NCBI RefSeq assembly: GCF_036170895.1
Contig: NZ_CP108036.1
Span: forward strand, 3,844,001-3,908,000
Direction: 5' to 3'
DNA length: 64,000 bases
Origin: Streptomyces erythrochromogenes
GTDB lineage: Bacteria > Actinomycetota > Actinomycetes > Streptomycetales > Streptomycetaceae
Position numbers and translations under genes: made by a program. Shown here in pieces: positions 63,573 through 64,000 of the stretch. Position 1 is the first letter of the stretch, and each line of letters opens with the position of its first letter. The notes under the pieces are model-generated. The model was not told the DNA's origin, searched no databases, and worked only from the letters and a program-made list of their open reading frames with translations.

Positions 63573-64000
63573 TTACTTGGGCGATGCCGAGGTCGCCGCG
63601 ACCTGGCAGCCCTTCTGGCTGTTGATGGCCTTGTCGAGGCCGCCCGCGTTGAGCGTGGCGAGGGCGTCCTGGCCGCCCTTCGTCGCCTCCTGCAGACCGC
63701 CCGCGACCTCCTTGAGGCCGTCGGCGAACTTCGTCTGGTCCGCCGGGTCGAGGGCGTCCATCTTGGCCTTCAGGTCGGCGTACCCCTTGGAGGTCGCCTC
63801 GAAGCCCTTCACCGCCGCCTCCTGGGTCGTGGCGCCGTTCTTGACCGGCGGCACGCCCGCCTGCTGCAGGGCGCTGCCCATCGTCTTGTACGACTCGGAC
63901 ATGGTCGCGAAGGCCGCCGCGTCGGTCTGCTTGACCTCGTCGGGCTTGCTGCTCTCCGTGGCCACGCGCTTGATGTCGGCGTTGGCGGTCTCGATCTTCT
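63573..64000 (-). CDS. small helical protein, C-terminal part (cut by window edge)
   Basis: The last 142 residues of a protein whose start is beyond base 64000; the frame stays open to the edge (KIETANADIKRVATESSKPD). It is helical and rich in Ala, Lys and Gly (FATMSESYKTMGSALQQAGV, LKEVAGGLQEATKGGQDALA) with one Cys near the end (SQKGCQVAATSASPK). This look is that of small secreted or lipoproteins next to topA in Streptomyces, but no signal peptide can be seen because the front is missing. An in-frame GTG at 63965 is unlikely to be the true start. Confidence 0.75.
   Translation of the reverse strand, partial: KIETANADIKRVATESSKPDEVKQTDAAAFATMSESYKTMGSALQQAGVPPVKNGATTQEAAVKGFEATSKGYADLKAKMDALDPADQTKFADGLKEVAGGLQEATKGGQDALATLNAGGLDKAINSQKGCQVAATSASPK

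Overview
The window is chromosomal DNA from a Streptomyces or a very close relative. GC content is very high with strong G/C bias at third codon positions, GTG and TTG starts are common, and typical Streptomyces families are present: a WhiJ-like XRE/DUF397/ATPase triad, an AfsR-type SARP, DUF5753, DUF2786, DUF6177 and DUF6507 proteins, Ser/Thr kinase-PQQ fusions, and topoisomerase I with a Lys/Ala tail. Both ends are cut inside genes.

Layout. (1) 1-10630, mixed housekeeping and regulation: N-terminal part of penicillin-binding protein 2, an aldehyde dehydrogenase, the WhiJ-like triad with three copies of one palindrome, a DUF2786 protein, a compact family A DNA polymerase, an ECF sigma factor with its downstream membrane protein, and a GNAT acetyltransferase. 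(2) 10722-11957, an exported beta-lactamase-fold serine hydrolase. (3) 12101-29456, a type VII secretion (T7SS) locus: membrane proteins, EccD, an EspI-like ATPase, EccC, DUF6177, two WXG100-like proteins, DUF6507, then a 973-residue polymorphic toxin with a nuclease-like tip followed by Imm49 immunity genes, one of them a decayed remnant. (4) 29532-34746, a pseudokinase and two Ser/Thr kinase-PQQ propeller fusions. (5) 34774-37488 (minus), a candidate RiPP operon: a 35-residue peptide gene, a cobalamin-type radical SAM C-methyltransferase and a DUF5825 protein, directly downstream of a 1042-residue SARP whose gene carries a TTA codon. (6) 40816-51373 (plus), divergent from the SARP: a 69-residue repeat peptide, an N-hydroxylating monooxygenase, a diaminobutyrate-type aminotransferase, a MetA-like acyltransferase, an aspartate kinase, an MFS exporter and a one-module C-A-T-TE NRPS. 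(7) 51481-64000 (minus), core genes: tRNA-Thr(CGT), a secreted tripeptidyl-aminopeptidase-like lipoprotein, DNA polymerase III delta prime, an MFS-like/thymidylate kinase fusion, topoisomerase I, a methyltransferase and a partial small protein.

How the parts may work together. The TTA-containing SARP sits between the RiPP operon and the NRPS operon, and three heptamers at an exact 11-bp period lie in the divergent promoter, so it probably switches on the NRPS operon and perhaps both. The NRPS operon reads as a route from aspartate to 2,4-diaminobutyrate (aspartate kinase plus aminotransferase), N-hydroxylation, possible acylation by the MetA-like enzyme, assembly and release by the NRPS, and export. 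I do not recognise this gene combination as a named pathway. In the T7SS region the toxin is probably the cargo and the Imm49 proteins its antidotes; the change in codon use at the toxin tip and the broken immunity gene suggest repeated exchange of toxin and immunity modules.
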